The notes under the pieces: model-generated | Databases searched by the model: none | Told to the model about the DNA's origin: nothing | What the model saw: the letters and a program-made list of their open reading frames with translations, nothing else | Source of the DNA: Clostridium sp. K13 | GTDB taxonomy: Bacteria; Bacillota; Clostridia; Clostridiales; Clostridiaceae | Direction: 5' to 3' | Assembly: GCF_019734195.1 (NCBI RefSeq) | Contig: NZ_JAASHM010000002.1 | Location: 169,585-233,584, forward strand | DNA: 64,000 bases | Translations under genes and position numbers: made by a program | Shown here: in pieces, positions 46,192 to 55,850 of the stretch | Position numbering within the stretch: position 1 is the first letter of the stretch | Layout: each line of letters starts with the position of its first letter

Positions 46192-48291
46192 TTAGCTAGT
46201 ATATTTTCTTTTACTTGAGAATTTTACAAAAATAAGGCTTATTATTAATAATAAAATTGATAATCCTGTTAATAGTAATGTGCTAAAATTACTTGAGTTT
46301 GAATTACCAGGTACCATTGCAAAATTATTATTAATAACTTCTTTATTTGTATTACTGTTACCTCCAGGCATTGAGGTTTGTATAGATTCAAGTTTAGTAA
46401 TATCATCATTGTTTAAACCTAAAGCTAATAGTTGTTCTTTAATTGAATCAGTTATACTTCCATCTTCTGAAGTTTGAATAATTTGCATTGCTTGCATCAT
46501 TAAATCCTTGTCTATAGAAGAAGTATTATTGTTTTCATGTATATTATTATCTGGTGAAGTCATAGTATTGTTAGTTGAATTTTCAGCAGTATCTTTATTA
46601 AATGCCATATTCATACCAACCATACCACCTTTATTATTTCCACCACCTTGTTGTCCCATTGCAGTTAGGTTTACAGTAGTTTCAATAGTACCTGTGCTTG
46701 TTGAAGGTTGAGAACCATCAAGTTGAGCAGAAATACTAGTTGATCTATCAAGGCCAAAATTTAATAAATTACTAACTGCTTCTGTATATTCATCAAAAGT
46801 ATAAAATGCTGTAGCATCATTTTTAACATAATCACTAATTAAAGTATCAGTTTTAGTTACTAACATTTCGTAAGTACCATTGTTTACAAAATTATTTACT
46901 ATTTCATTTAAATATTGATGATATAATTCTTTGTATTCATCTACTTCTAAAAGATTGGCGATTAATGGATTATCTTCTAAAGTACCTGAAACAGGAGAAT
47001 CAATAGGGAAGTTTATTGCACTTGAAGCTGAACCAGCTTGAAAACCTCCAAATGATAAATTATAATCCCAAGGTAAGATACTAACTACACCATCATCCTC
47101 GTATAAGTAATAGTTATTGTTCATGTTAGAAGCATAACTATCAAGATTAACTAAGAATGTGTTAGCAGCAAAATATCTTAATACTTCATCTACATTTAAA
47201 TAAGACTCAATATCTTCCATAGTATCAAGATGTTCAATCATATCTAATATTTTAGTATAATCATCGCTATCTGTAGTTTTAAAGATAGCATTATCAAAAA
47301 TAGCAGAGTAATTAGAAATATCATTACCATTCCAAACTAAATCGGAACCATTAGAGTTTCCACCCATTCCTCTGACCATCATGCCACCACCAATATCAGA
47401 AGGCATTTGCATTTGTTGATTAGAGTTACCTCCAGAATTTATATCAGGAGGAGTCATCATTTGACCATTACCATTACTAGTATCAGAAGGCATTTGCATT
47501 TGTTGATTAGAGTTACCCCCAGAATTCATATCAGGAGGAGTCATCATTTGATTATTACTATTTCCAGGAGTTGTGTTATTTGAATCTTGAGTAATTTGTG
47601 TTGGATCAAAATCAGGCTTAGTATTTGTAGAGTATTTATCTTTATTTCCCCCAACAGCAACACTATCACTTTCAGGCTTATATAAATTACCATCAGTAGA
47701 GCCATAATTTCTTTCAATAAATTCTTCTTCAACTGGTTCAACAGCAAGATATAATCCCCATTCTTCGCCATTAACAGTAATATTGGCATAAGAACATGCT
47801 GGAGTTGGAACTCCAAGGGAGTCAAGTAATTTATATGAAAGATATTCTCTCATATAAGTAGCATCAGACATATTATTATTCAACACTAATTTACTAAGTC
47901 CATCCAAAGTTTGCCCATCAACATATTCATCGAACTTTACTTTAAAGCTATATCTTTCAGTAGTATCATCCATAACAAGTTGAGATAAACTAGAATTTCC
48001 TTTAGGTCTAATAGCAATATTGTTGTAAGTAACTCCATTAACAGTAATATTAGCAGCAGTATATTCTTCGGCCGAAGCATTATCAAGCATTTCTTGCCAA
48101 GCAGTTTCATCCATTTCTATATTTATATCCATAACCTTGTCATCATCAAAAATTGTTGTTACGTAATCAGGTTGTTCAATATAAGTTGCAGTAGATGAGC
48201 TTTTAGGTAACACTATAATTATCAATGAAAAACTTATAGCTATGGCCATTAATATAGCAATAAGTTTATTGAAGTGTTTATTTGAAATCAT
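46192..48291 (-). CDS. cotH: CotH-family protein kinase-like secreted/membrane protein
   Basis: 699 residues. A signal-anchor N-terminus (about 8-30) is followed by the CotH kinase fold: IRPKGNSSL (about 93-101), MREYLSYKLLDSLGVPTP, WGLYLAVEPVEEEFIERNYG, and the metal/nucleotide region SILPWDYNLSFGGF (about 410-423). An inserted Asn/Gln/Met/Pro-rich repeat segment lies near 230-310, and the C-terminus ends with a hydrophobic helix and a basic tail (KFSSKRKYTS). CotH proteins phosphorylate spore-coat proteins; non-spore homologues occur in cassettes with VTC and DUF4956 genes, as here. AGGTGG precedes the ATG. Confidence 0.88.
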   Translation of the reverse strand: MISNKHFNKLIAILMAIAISFSLIIIVLPKSSSTATYIEQPDYVTTIFDDDKVMDINIEMDETAWQEMLDNASAEEYTAANITVNGVTYNNIAIRPKGNSSLSQLVMDDTTERYSFKVKFDEYVDGQTLDGLSKLVLNNNMSDATYMREYLSYKLLDSLGVPTPACSYANITVNGEEWGLYLAVEPVEEEFIERNYGSTDGNLYKPESDSVAVGGNKDKYSTNTKPDFDPTQITQDSNNTTPGNSNNQMMTPPDMNSGGNSNQQMQMPSDTSNGNGQMMTPPDINSGGNSNQQMQMPSDIGGGMMVRGMGGNSNGSDLVWNGNDISNYSAIFDNAIFKTTDSDDYTKILDMIEHLDTMEDIESYLNVDEVLRYFAANTFLVNLDSYASNMNNNYYLYEDDGVVSILPWDYNLSFGGFQAGSASSAINFPIDSPVSGTLEDNPLIANLLEVDEYKELYHQYLNEIVNNFVNNGTYEMLVTKTDTLISDYVKNDATAFYTFDEYTEAVSNLLNFGLDRSTSISAQLDGSQPSTSTGTIETTVNLTAMGQQGGGNNKGGMVGMNMAFNKDTAENSTNNTMTSPDNNIHENNNTSSIDKDLMMQAMQIIQTSEDGSITDSIKEQLLALGLNNDDITKLESIQTSMPGGNSNTNKEVINNNFAMVPGNSNSSNFSTLLLTGLSILLLIISLIFVKFSSKRKYTS
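47396..47551 (-). repeat. Direct repeat inside cotH
   Basis: Two nearly identical 69-base units at 47396-47464 and 47483-47551 (period 87) encode repeated MMTPP-D-NSGGNSNQQMQMPSD segments. Low-complexity, likely a flexible surface linker prone to unit-number change. Confidence 0.8.
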
Positions 48292-48309
48292 TTTTTCACC
48301 ACCTATTTA

Positions 48310-48996
48310 TTAGCTCATATATTCGCCATTATAACTAACTAAAACAACGTTATTTACTCCTGATATATGACTAAGTTCATTTACAAATTTAGTTGACATT
48401 TCTTTTAATCTTATTTCTACAGTTAATTCAATTCCAGAATCAGCTGATACAGTTTTTGATTTAACAACATGTTTTTTTACTGAATTAGAAATAAATTTAA
48501 TAGCAGCATTTTCACTGTTATCATTAGAACAATTTACAACTAGGATATAAGGATTGTCAGTACTCTTCTTATTAACAAAAACAAGCATTACAATTCCTAT
48601 AAATACAGAACCTAAAATTCCTAAAGGAATAAGACCAGCTCCTAAAACTATACCAGCAGATATTGACCAGAATAAAAATGCAATATCAAGAGGTTCTTTA
48701 ATAGCAGATCTAAATCTTACAATAGATAATGCACCAACCATACCAAGTGAAAGAATTACATTAGAAGTTATCGCTAAAATAATTAAAGTAGTTATTAATG
48801 TCATTGCAATTAAAGATATACCAAAGCTTTCAGAGTACATAACACCTTTAAAAGTCTTTTTATATATTTAAAAAATAAATAATCCTATAGCTAAAGCTAA
48901 ACCTAAAGCTATTAAGGTATCTGTAACTGAAAAGCTGGTAGTTTTTTCTAAAAAACTCGATTTAAAAATATCTGAAAAGTTAACTTGTGAATTCAT
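48310..48996 (-). pseudogene. DUF4956 membrane protein with an in-frame stop
   Basis: From ATG 48996 (GGAGGTAA upstream) the frame encodes 42 residues ending ALAIGLFIF, meets TAA at 48868-48870, then continues in frame through IYKKTFKGVMYSESFGISL to a stop at 48310. The joined 228-residue product matches DUF4956: a short N-terminus, about four helices with SIVRFRSAIKEPLD, and a cytoplasmic ferredoxin-like C-terminal domain. One base change explains the stop. The ATG at 48840 could restart translation, but the first helix would be lost. DUF4956 genes accompany VTC and CotH genes, as here. Confidence 0.8.
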
Positions 48997-49028
48997 TATA
49001 TATTACCTCCAAAATAAGTTTTTAATAT

Positions 49029-49718
49029 TTATCCAAACATTCTACTATTAGCATATTTAGAAATTGAAGTTGCTTTTCTTGTATTAGTTTGGATTACATC
49101 TTTTATTATGTCAGGTAAAAATTCATCGAATTTTACCTCTAAAATTATAGTATCGTTAGCAGGAATCTTGATCGTAGGAAGATTTGTATTAAACATATCT
49201 CTTGAACAGATACCACTTCTAACGTTACTATCAATAGTTATTCTTACATTTCCAGGTTTATAAATATACGCCTCACGTGTATAATCAACTAATGTTTTGG
49301 GCTTTAACATTTGAGATTTAATTTTAAAATATAATTCTTGAATTAATGATTTGTCAGAGTTAAGCATCCATTCAATATCATTATTTAATATTTTTTCACA
49401 TTGCTCTTTAGTTAATGGAGCTGAAAACTTAGTGCATAAACCATTGATTTTACTTTTCTTTTCTAACCTAATAAAATCAAAATTATCGTTATAATATCTA
49501 ATCCTAAATTTTTCACGTTTACTATAACCATTAACTTTTTCAAGTAAGGCTTTATCATTAAAATTATCAAAATATAAACTTCGAATATGATAAGTTCCGG
49601 AAACTCCTGCATTTAAATCTAATGAAGCTATATGTTTAATTCTATTTTTTATTGCAAAATAATCAGCAACATTAATAAAAAATTTTAATTCATGTCTTGG
49701 TTTAGTTATAAAAATCAC
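49029..49718 (-). CDS. VTC-domain protein (polyphosphate polymerase-like)
   Basis: About 229 residues consisting of one VTC domain, the tunnel fold that in eukaryotic Vtc4 makes polyphosphate from ATP. Visible basic/acidic tunnel positions include YRHELK-like KPRHELKFFI, RSLYFDNF, KFRIRYYN, RLEKKSKI and ILEVKFDEFLP. The start is uncertain. GTG at 49718 overlaps the strong GGGAGGTG, and the codons at proper distance are ATT and ATA rather than ATG. First gene of the minus-strand VTC-DUF4956-CotH cassette and divergent from a two-component system. Confidence 0.85.
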   Translation of the reverse strand: MIFITKPRHELKFFINVADYFAIKNRIKHIASLDLNAGVSGTYHIRSLYFDNFNDKALLEKVNGYSKREKFRIRYYNDNFDFIRLEKKSKINGLCTKFSAPLTKEQCEKILNNDIEWMLNSDKSLIQELYFKIKSQMLKPKTLVDYTREAYIYKPGNVRITIDSNVRSGICSRDMFNTNLPTIKIPANDTIILEVKFDEFLPDIIKDVIQTNTRKATSISKYANSRMFG

Positions 49719-49771
49719 CTCCCATTTGACTAATGTTAAATTTAAGTTAACTTACAATTTAAATGGTAATA

Positions 49772-49800
49772 CTTTAACCTTAAAATAATCTTAAAAGTGA
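49772..49800. promoter_or_regulatory. Candidate response-regulator direct repeats, VTC / two-component intergenic region
   Basis: CTTAAAATAAT (49779) is followed by CTTAAAAGTGA (49790), an 11-base period. A similar pair (CTTAAGAATTT at 51833, CTTTAGATTTA at 51844) lies upstream of the DedA gene. OmpR-type regulators usually bind direct repeats of about this period. Confidence 0.35.
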
Positions 49801-49873
49801 ACTAAATAGTTTGTTTGTATGTTAGACTTTTAGTAAAGAATTAGTTATATAGAATGTTAGGAGAGTGAGGTTA

Positions 49874-50548
49874 ATGAGATTATTACTTGTAGAAGATGAG
49901 ATACAACTTTCTGAAGCTCTTAATCAAATATTAAGTAAAAATAAATATGTAATTGATGCTGTATATAATGGTGAAGACGGATTGGATTATGGATTAACAG
50001 ATATATATGATGTAATAATATTAGATATTATGCTTCCTAAGCTTAATGGATTAGAAGTCCTTAGGAGATTAAGAAAGAATGGCATAAAAACACCTGTTAT
50101 TTTACTAACAGCTAAGGGGGAAGTTGAAGATAAGGTTAAAGGGTTAGATTTTGGAGCTGATGATTACTTACCTAAGCCTTTTGCAATAGAAGAGTTATTA
50201 GCAAGATTAAGGGCATTAACAAGAAGGCAAGGAGAAATTATTAATGATAATATTTTAGAGTTTGGAGATATTAAATTAAATATTTCTAGTTATGAATTAG
50301 AGGGGCCTTGTAACAGTATTAAGCTTTCATTAAAAGAATTTGAGATTATAAGGTGTTTTATACAAAGACCAAAGACAATAGTTACCAAAGATGAGTTAAT
50401 AAGTAAAATATGGGGGTATGACTCCGATGTAGAGTATAATAATATAGAAGTTTATATTTCATTTTTAAGAAAGAAGTTAGGATATATTGATTCATCTACT
50501 AATATAACAACAGTAAGAGGTGTTGGTTATAAGCTGGAGGAAAGTTAA
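49874..50548 (+). CDS. OmpR/PhoB-family response regulator
   Basis: 224 residues. Receiver domain with acidic pair in LLVEDE, phosphoacceptor Asp in VIILDIMLPKLNG (about 51), Thr in LLTAKG and Lys in LPKPF. The C-terminal winged helix includes LSLKEFEIIRCF and TTVRGVGYKLEE. ATG 49874 rather than the GTG at 49865; AGGAG and GAGG lie upstream. The kinase gene begins directly after the stop. Divergence from the VTC cassette suggests that cassette is a target. Confidence 0.92.
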   Translation: MRLLLVEDEIQLSEALNQILSKNKYVIDAVYNGEDGLDYGLTDIYDVIILDIMLPKLNGLEVLRRLRKNGIKTPVILLTAKGEVEDKVKGLDFGADDYLPKPFAIEELLARLRALTRRQGEIINDNILEFGDIKLNISSYELEGPCNSIKLSLKEFEIIRCFIQRPKTIVTKDELISKIWGYDSDVEYNNIEVYISFLRKKLGYIDSSTNITTVRGVGYKLEES

Positions 50549-51757
50549 ATGTTTAGTAAGTTAAAGAGAAAGTTTGTATTAATTAATATGACACTTTTAA
50601 CAACAGTGTTTATAGGTATATTTGGAACTATATATTTAACTACTGCTTATAGTATGGAAAAGGATATGAAAATGCAGTTGTGGGGAAATATGATGGTTGC
50701 ACCGCAACAGAAACCAATGCCAAAAGATGAAAGAAAGGATATGACAATAAGAATAGACCTGAATAATACTAATGATATACTTAGTGTTTCATCTAGATTA
50801 AATACAGAGGACCTAGATATAAATAATATTGTTTTAAAGGTTATTAATAATGATAAATCAATGAGTAAAATAAATATTAATGGAGAAAGCTTTGCATACC
50901 TAAAACAAGATATTGGTACAGGAAGAAGGATAGTATTAGTGAGTAGGGCATTTCAACAAGATATGCTATGGAGTTTGTTAAAAATATTTATTGGAGTAGG
51001 TTCAGTAAGTTTAATTGTATTATTTTTTATAAGTATATATTTTACTAATAAAGCTATAAATCCATTGGAGGAAACATTTAAAAAGCAAAAGCAATTTATT
51101 GCGGATGCATCTCATGAACTTAGAACTCCACTAACTATTATTAAAACTAATATTTCATTATTAAGGGAAAATGAAATGGAAACTATAAAGAGTCAAAAAA
51201 AATGGATTAATTATATAGATTCTCAGACAGGAAGAATGTCAATCTTAATTAATGAAATGTTGTCATTAGCTAATTTAGATGCTAATAAGAAAAAGGGAGA
51301 GATTATTAATTTTAATTTAAGTAAGATTATAAGTGATTCGTTATTAGTATTTGAGGTAGTAATATTTGAAAAAGGTCTTACATTAGAAGAAAATATATCA
51401 GAGAATATTTTCATAAATGGAGAAAAGGATCAAATTAAAAAGCTTATAAGTATATTAATGGATAATGCTATCAAGTATACAAATAAAAATGGGAAAATAT
51501 CTGTATTACTTAACACGGAGAAAAATAAGGTAAAATTGATAATTAAAAATACTGGTGAGGGAATAAGGAAAGAGCATTTAGAAAAAATATTTGAGAGATT
51601 TTATAGAGTTGATGACTCAAGGGATAGGGGTACTGGAGGTTATGGTCTTGGACTTTCTATAGCAAAGGCTATAGTAGAGGAGCACAAAGGAAAAATACAT
51701 GCAGAAAGTATAGTAAAAAATGAAACATCATTTATTATAGAGCTTCCATTGAGTTAG
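50549..51757 (+). CDS. Membrane sensor histidine kinase
   Basis: 402 residues. Two transmembrane helices (about 10-30 and 143-165) flank an extracellular sensor of about 110 residues rich in Met/Lys/Asp. HisKA shows FIADASHELRTPLTII (His about 194), and HATPase has LMDNAIKYTNKNG, NTGEGIRKEH and GGYGLGLSIAKAIV. It abuts the response regulator gene, so they are cognate partners. The signal is unknown; the linked cassette suggests envelope or phosphate-related cues. Confidence 0.92.
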   Translation: MFSKLKRKFVLINMTLLTTVFIGIFGTIYLTTAYSMEKDMKMQLWGNMMVAPQQKPMPKDERKDMTIRIDLNNTNDILSVSSRLNTEDLDINNIVLKVINNDKSMSKININGESFAYLKQDIGTGRRIVLVSRAFQQDMLWSLLKIFIGVGSVSLIVLFFISIYFTNKAINPLEETFKKQKQFIADASHELRTPLTIIKTNISLLRENEMETIKSQKKWINYIDSQTGRMSILINEMLSLANLDANKKKGEIINFNLSKIISDSLLVFEVVIFEKGLTLEENISENIFINGEKDQIKKLISILMDNAIKYTNKNGKISVLLNTEKNKVKLIIKNTGEGIRKEHLEKIFERFYRVDDSRDRGTGGYGLGLSIAKAIVEEHKGKIHAESIVKNETSFIIELPLS

Positions 51758-51782
51758 TAAAAAAGTTAAAATAATATTTTTT

Positions 51783-51817
51783 AGACTATTACAAAGAATT
51801 TTGTGATAGTCTTTTAG
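51783..51817 (+). terminator. Terminator after the two-component operon
   Basis: AGACTATTACAAA / TTTGTGATAGTCT (one G-U) with a 5-base loop, then TTTT. Confidence 0.8.
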
Positions 51818-51932
51818 CTTTTAGAATTAAATCTTAAGAATTTCTTTAGATTTAACATAAACTCTTCTTTATTTTTTTAATATAATATAAAATTATACTT
51901 AGGAATAAAAGGATAAATTTGGAGGAGTAAAC

Positions 51933-52442
51933 ATGGATGCTAATAGTATTTTAAATTATCTGTCACAGTATGGTGTGATGTTTATATTTATAATTGTATT
52001 TTTGGAATATTTAAACTTACCAGGACTTCCAGCAGGTATAATAATGCCACTTTCAGGCTTGTGGATATCAAGAGGTGAAATGAACTTTCCATTTGTTTTA
52101 ATATTATCTGTAATAGCAGGAGTTATAGGAAGCTGGTGTTTATATTTTTTAGGATTCTATGGAGGAGGTTTTTTATTAGAAAAATATACAAAGAAATTTC
52201 CTAAACAAAAGGCTTATATAGATGAGAAGCTTGAATACTTAAGAAGTAAAGGGCATATAGGGGTATTTGTAAGTAGACTTATTCCTGTTGCAAGAACAAT
52301 AATTGCAATACCAGCAGGAGTTTTAAAAATGAACTTTTTTAAATATACAATATATTCAGCTTGTGGAATATTTATATGGAATGGTGTCTTTATTTCAGCC
52401 GGTTATATTTTAGGTGAGGGTATTTTTAAATATATTGGATAA
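51933..52442 (+). CDS. DedA/SNARE-associated-family membrane protein (UptA-like)
   Basis: 169 residues. The family motifs are FLEYLNLPGLPAGIIMPLSG near the N-terminus and, in the re-entrant loop, GVFVSRLIPVARTIIAIPAG (about 109-128), with the conserved Arg residues. DedA proteins named UptA recycle undecaprenyl phosphate; others affect membrane homeostasis. GGAGGAG lies upstream of the ATG. An 11-base-period repeat upstream matches one near the neighbouring response regulator, so it may belong to that regulon. Confidence 0.87.
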   Translation: MDANSILNYLSQYGVMFIFIIVFLEYLNLPGLPAGIIMPLSGLWISRGEMNFPFVLILSVIAGVIGSWCLYFLGFYGGGFLLEKYTKKFPKQKAYIDEKLEYLRSKGHIGVFVSRLIPVARTIIAIPAGVLKMNFFKYTIYSACGIFIWNGVFISAGYILGEGIFKYIG

Positions 52443-52457
52443 TTAAAGTGATTTACT

Positions 52458-52492
52458 TAGAGGTTATATAGTATAACCTCTATTATTTTTTA
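52458..52492 (+). terminator. Terminator after the DedA gene
   Basis: TAGAGGTTATA / TATAACCTCTA, 3-base loop, followed by TTATTTTTT. Confidence 0.85.
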
Positions 52493-52520
52493 GGAAACCA
52501 CAACTCCCTTTAGTCGTAGT

Positions 52521-52563
52521 AGTAAGTTCGACTAACCCAATCTAAGATTTGGAGTCTCACTTA
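52521..52563 (+). repeat. Dispersed hairpin repeat, copy 2
   Basis: Related to 21903-21945. GACT...AGTC outer and CCAATC/GATTTGG inner pairings keep the same fold with changed bases. It lies between the DedA gene and the second two-component system. Confidence 0.55.
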
Positions 52564-52671
52564 AGAAAATCTTTAGAATTATATAAAGTTGTTGTTTAGT
52601 TTTTGGTAGTATTATTGATAATATAGTAAATAAACATGTTCGTAAATTTAAAAAAAGAGGGGTAAATAGGA

Positions 52672-53385
52672 ATGAATAAAGTGAGCTCATATAATGTTTT
52701 AGTAGTAGAAGATGAAAATGATATAGCAATTGCAATAGAAGCGTATTTAAATAATCAAGGATATAATGTTTTTATAGCTAATAATGGAATAGAAGGTTTA
52801 GAAGTATTAAAGAAGGAAACTATTCATTTAGCAATAGTTGATGTAATGATGCCAAAGATGGACGGCATAACTTTTGTTATGAGACTTAGAGAAAATCATG
52901 ATTTTCCTGTAATAATGCTATCTGCAAAATCAGAAGAGGTAGATAAAATAATGGGACTTAATATTGGAGCAGATGATTATGTAACGAAACCATTTAGACC
53001 ACTTGAATTATTAGCTAGAGTAAATTCACAGCTTAGAAGATATTCCAAGTTTATGAATATGGTTAAGGAACCAGAGGATAAAGAAAATATTTATAGTGTA
53101 GGTGGATTAGAATTAAATTTTGATACTAAGGAAGTAACTGTAGATGAAAAAAATGTTAAGTTAACACCTATTGAATTTAAGATATTGGCATTACTTATGA
53201 AACATCCTGGTAGAGTATTTGCTGCTGATGAAATATATGAAAGAGTATGGAATGAGCAGGCAATAAATACTGATACAATAATGGTTCATGTAAGAAAGAT
53301 AAGAGAAAAAATTGAAATTAATCCTAAGAATCCAAAATATTTAAAGGTGGTATGGGGAGTTGGATATAAAATTGAAAAGCAATAA
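52672..53385 (+). CDS. OmpR-family response regulator (VanR-like)
   Basis: 237 residues. Receiver with VVEDEND, phosphoacceptor Asp in AIVDVMMPKMDG (about 57), Ser in MLSAKSEE and Lys in VTKPF. A winged helix follows, with LTPIEFKILALLMKHPG and VVWGVGYKIEK. AGAGGGG precedes the ATG. The kinase start lies 14 bases after the stop. This branch resembles VanR/VanS-type systems seen widely in Firmicutes and not necessarily tied to antibiotic resistance. Confidence 0.9.
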   Translation: MNKVSSYNVLVVEDENDIAIAIEAYLNNQGYNVFIANNGIEGLEVLKKETIHLAIVDVMMPKMDGITFVMRLRENHDFPVIMLSAKSEEVDKIMGLNIGADDYVTKPFRPLELLARVNSQLRRYSKFMNMVKEPEDKENIYSVGGLELNFDTKEVTVDEKNVKLTPIEFKILALLMKHPGRVFAADEIYERVWNEQAINTDTIMVHVRKIREKIEINPKNPKYLKVVWGVGYKIEKQ

Positions 53386-53398
53386 GGAACAAGATGAT

Positions 53399-55639
53399 AT
53401 GAATGATTCAAGACATAATAATATTAATGAAGGAAAAGAAGTACAGTTTAAAAGTAAAGGTATTGTAACTACGTTAGTGATGATAGCTGTAATAATCGTA
53501 GCAGCTTTAGGAATGTGTAACTCTTATGGATTTGTAAATGAAGCGGCTAAAAGTAGAAATGTAAATTATTTTGATGAATACGGATTTGCTAGTGTTATAG
53601 CAGATTCTAGTTATGCATTATATTATGATTCCATTAAGGAAGATAATAAAAATGCAAGTGATATTTTATTAAATATAGATAAGAATATAAATGAAGGTTA
53701 TGATGAGGATTATTATAGTTATATTCAAGATGACTTTAATAGTAATATAAATACGTTTAATAGTGAATTTCGAGGTTGGAAAAATGGTGTAAACTTAGGG
53801 AATTTAAAATATTATTATTACAATACTTCTAATAGTAAGACTAATACAACTTTAGATGAGAGTTTAAAGGTAGAAAATGATAATATTGATTTATCACAAT
53901 TAACTACAGAGAAGTATAGATTTTATACTGTTATTAATTTTGATAGTGATGGTAATATAAATATTGGAGAAACTATTGGAGCAAATCCAGAATATTTAAA
54001 ATCAAATATTGAAAGCCAATTGATGGAGATTAGAAGTGAGTATAATACATCGTATAATGATTATGAAAATGGATATTATAATATAACTATGAATCCAATT
54101 AAGAATATGACAGTCGTATATGCAGTGCCTGAGATATTAAATTCATATGATAATATTAGCTGGGGAATGCAAAATGCAGATATGAGGGGATATGAAGGGA
54201 TAGGAGCAGGAGTTGCATTTATAATAGCTGGTATTATAGCATTAGTAGCATTAATATTCCCAGTAAAAAAAGCTAAGAATACATTAATATTTAATGGAGT
54301 TTCTAAAATTCCTTTTGAAATTTGGATAATTATTATTGGATTGACTATTGCAGCTTTAGGCCCATTATCAGGACAGCTTATAAAGGCTACTTTAGATGGA
54401 GATTTACAATTAGTATTTACAGAAATGATACCAAATTTAATTATTCCTGAAAGATTAATATGGATATTTAATTTTATAATATGGTTAGCTAGTTATGCAG
54501 CAGTATTCTTCTTTGTATTAGTTTTTAAATATATATTTAATATAGGTATTATAGAATATATAAAAACAAGAACAATATTTGGAATAGTATTAATGTTCTT
54601 TATTAGAATTATAAAAAGAACATTAAATGAGGTAACAAAAGTTGATTTGAGAGAAAAGAATAATAAATTAATAATAAAATTATTAATAATAAATGCAGTG
54701 ATTTTACTATTAATAACTTCTATTTGGTTCTTTGGAATTCCTGTTGTTATACTTTATTCAATAGTTTTATTCTTTGTTATAAGAAGGTATGTTGATAAGA
54801 TAAGTGAAAAATATAGTAAGCTTAGAGAAGCAACAAGTAAAATAGCAAAGGGAAATTTAGATATAAAAGTAGAAGAGGATTTAGGATTATTCGAACCGTT
54901 TAAAGGGGACTTACAAGAAATTCAAAAGGGATTTAAAAGGGCTGTAGATGAAGAGGTTAAGAGTCAAAGAATGAAAACAGATTTAATATCAAATGTTTCT
55001 CATGATTTAAAAACACCTTTAACAGCAATAATTACTTATGCTGATCTTTTAAAAGATGAAAATCTTTCAGAAGAAAAATGTAAGCAATATATTGAAACAT
55101 TAGATAGAAAAGCTCAAAGATTACAAGTTTTAATAGAAGATTTATTTGAAATGAGCAAAGCAACTAGTGGAAATATAAACTTAAATATTGAGAATATAGA
55201 TGTTGTATCTTTAATGAAACAAACTTTACTTGAGCTTGAAGATAAACTTGAAGAAGCAAATTTAGCAGTAAGAAAAAATCTACCAGAAGGAAAAGTAATA
55301 GTACCTTTAGATAGTCAACGTACTTTTAGAGTTTTTGAGAATTTAGTAATTAATATGACAAAGTATGCTATGCCTAATACTAGAGTGTATGTTGATATCA
55401 GTGAGAGTGAAGAAGAAGTTAAAATAACAATGAAAAATATGGCCGCTGAGGAAATAACATTTAATGTAGATACAATAGCAGAAAGATTTGTTCGTGGTGA
55501 TGAATCAAGAAACACTGAAGGTTCAGGCTTAGGGCTTGCAATAGCAAAGAGTTTTGTTGAACTTCAAGGTGGTAAGTTTAATATTAGTGTTGATGGAGAT
55601 TTATTTAAAGTAACTATAGTTTTTTATAAAATAAAGTAA
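53399..55639 (+). CDS. Large membrane sensor histidine kinase (VanS-like catalytic core)
   Basis: About 746 residues. A TM helix (about 25-45) is followed by an extracellular Asn/Tyr-rich sensor of about 220 residues. A block of five or six more helices (about 270-470) precedes a HAMP-like linker. HisKA shows LISNVSHDLKTPLTAI (His about 538) and the ATPase has ENLVINMTKYAM and EGSGLGLAIAKSFV. The G1 box is degenerate (MKNMAAEE in place of DNGxG), as in this subfamily. ATG 53399 follows AAGGA; the TTG at 53360 lies inside the regulator gene. Confidence 0.88.
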   Translation: MNDSRHNNINEGKEVQFKSKGIVTTLVMIAVIIVAALGMCNSYGFVNEAAKSRNVNYFDEYGFASVIADSSYALYYDSIKEDNKNASDILLNIDKNINEGYDEDYYSYIQDDFNSNINTFNSEFRGWKNGVNLGNLKYYYYNTSNSKTNTTLDESLKVENDNIDLSQLTTEKYRFYTVINFDSDGNINIGETIGANPEYLKSNIESQLMEIRSEYNTSYNDYENGYYNITMNPIKNMTVVYAVPEILNSYDNISWGMQNADMRGYEGIGAGVAFIIAGIIALVALIFPVKKAKNTLIFNGVSKIPFEIWIIIIGLTIAALGPLSGQLIKATLDGDLQLVFTEMIPNLIIPERLIWIFNFIIWLASYAAVFFFVLVFKYIFNIGIIEYIKTRTIFGIVLMFFIRIIKRTLNEVTKVDLREKNNKLIIKLLIINAVILLLITSIWFFGIPVVILYSIVLFFVIRRYVDKISEKYSKLREATSKIAKGNLDIKVEEDLGLFEPFKGDLQEIQKGFKRAVDEEVKSQRMKTDLISNVSHDLKTPLTAIITYADLLKDENLSEEKCKQYIETLDRKAQRLQVLIEDLFEMSKATSGNINLNIENIDVVSLMKQTLLELEDKLEEANLAVRKNLPEGKVIVPLDSQRTFRVFENLVINMTKYAMPNTRVYVDISESEEEVKITMKNMAAEEITFNVDTIAERFVRGDESRNTEGSGLGLAIAKSFVELQGGKFNISVDGDLFKVTIVFYKIK

Positions 55640-55670
55640 GCCTATAAAATTAAAATATATATTATGACTT

Positions 55671-55716
55671 AAAGATGAAGTATAGTTAAAAATTTTTAAT
55701 TATACTTCATCTTTTA
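55671..55716 (+). terminator. Terminator after the second two-component system
   Basis: AAGATGAAGTATAGTTAAA pairs with TTTAATTATACTTCATCTT (one mismatch) with a short loop and T tail. Confidence 0.9.
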
Positions 55717-55850
55717 TTTAATAAGAAAAATATATAAGAACTGTATATTGAACTAGAGTTATAAATCTTTTAATTAATAAATATATATATAAATATGCAT
55801 ATAACATAATAGATTCAAATAAATATATATACTCAAAGGGGGACTATATT

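Noticed and set aside
46280..46711. Plus-strand open frames within cotH
   Set aside because: Antisense shadows of the Asn/Ser-rich C-terminal coding sequence, with no ribosome sites.
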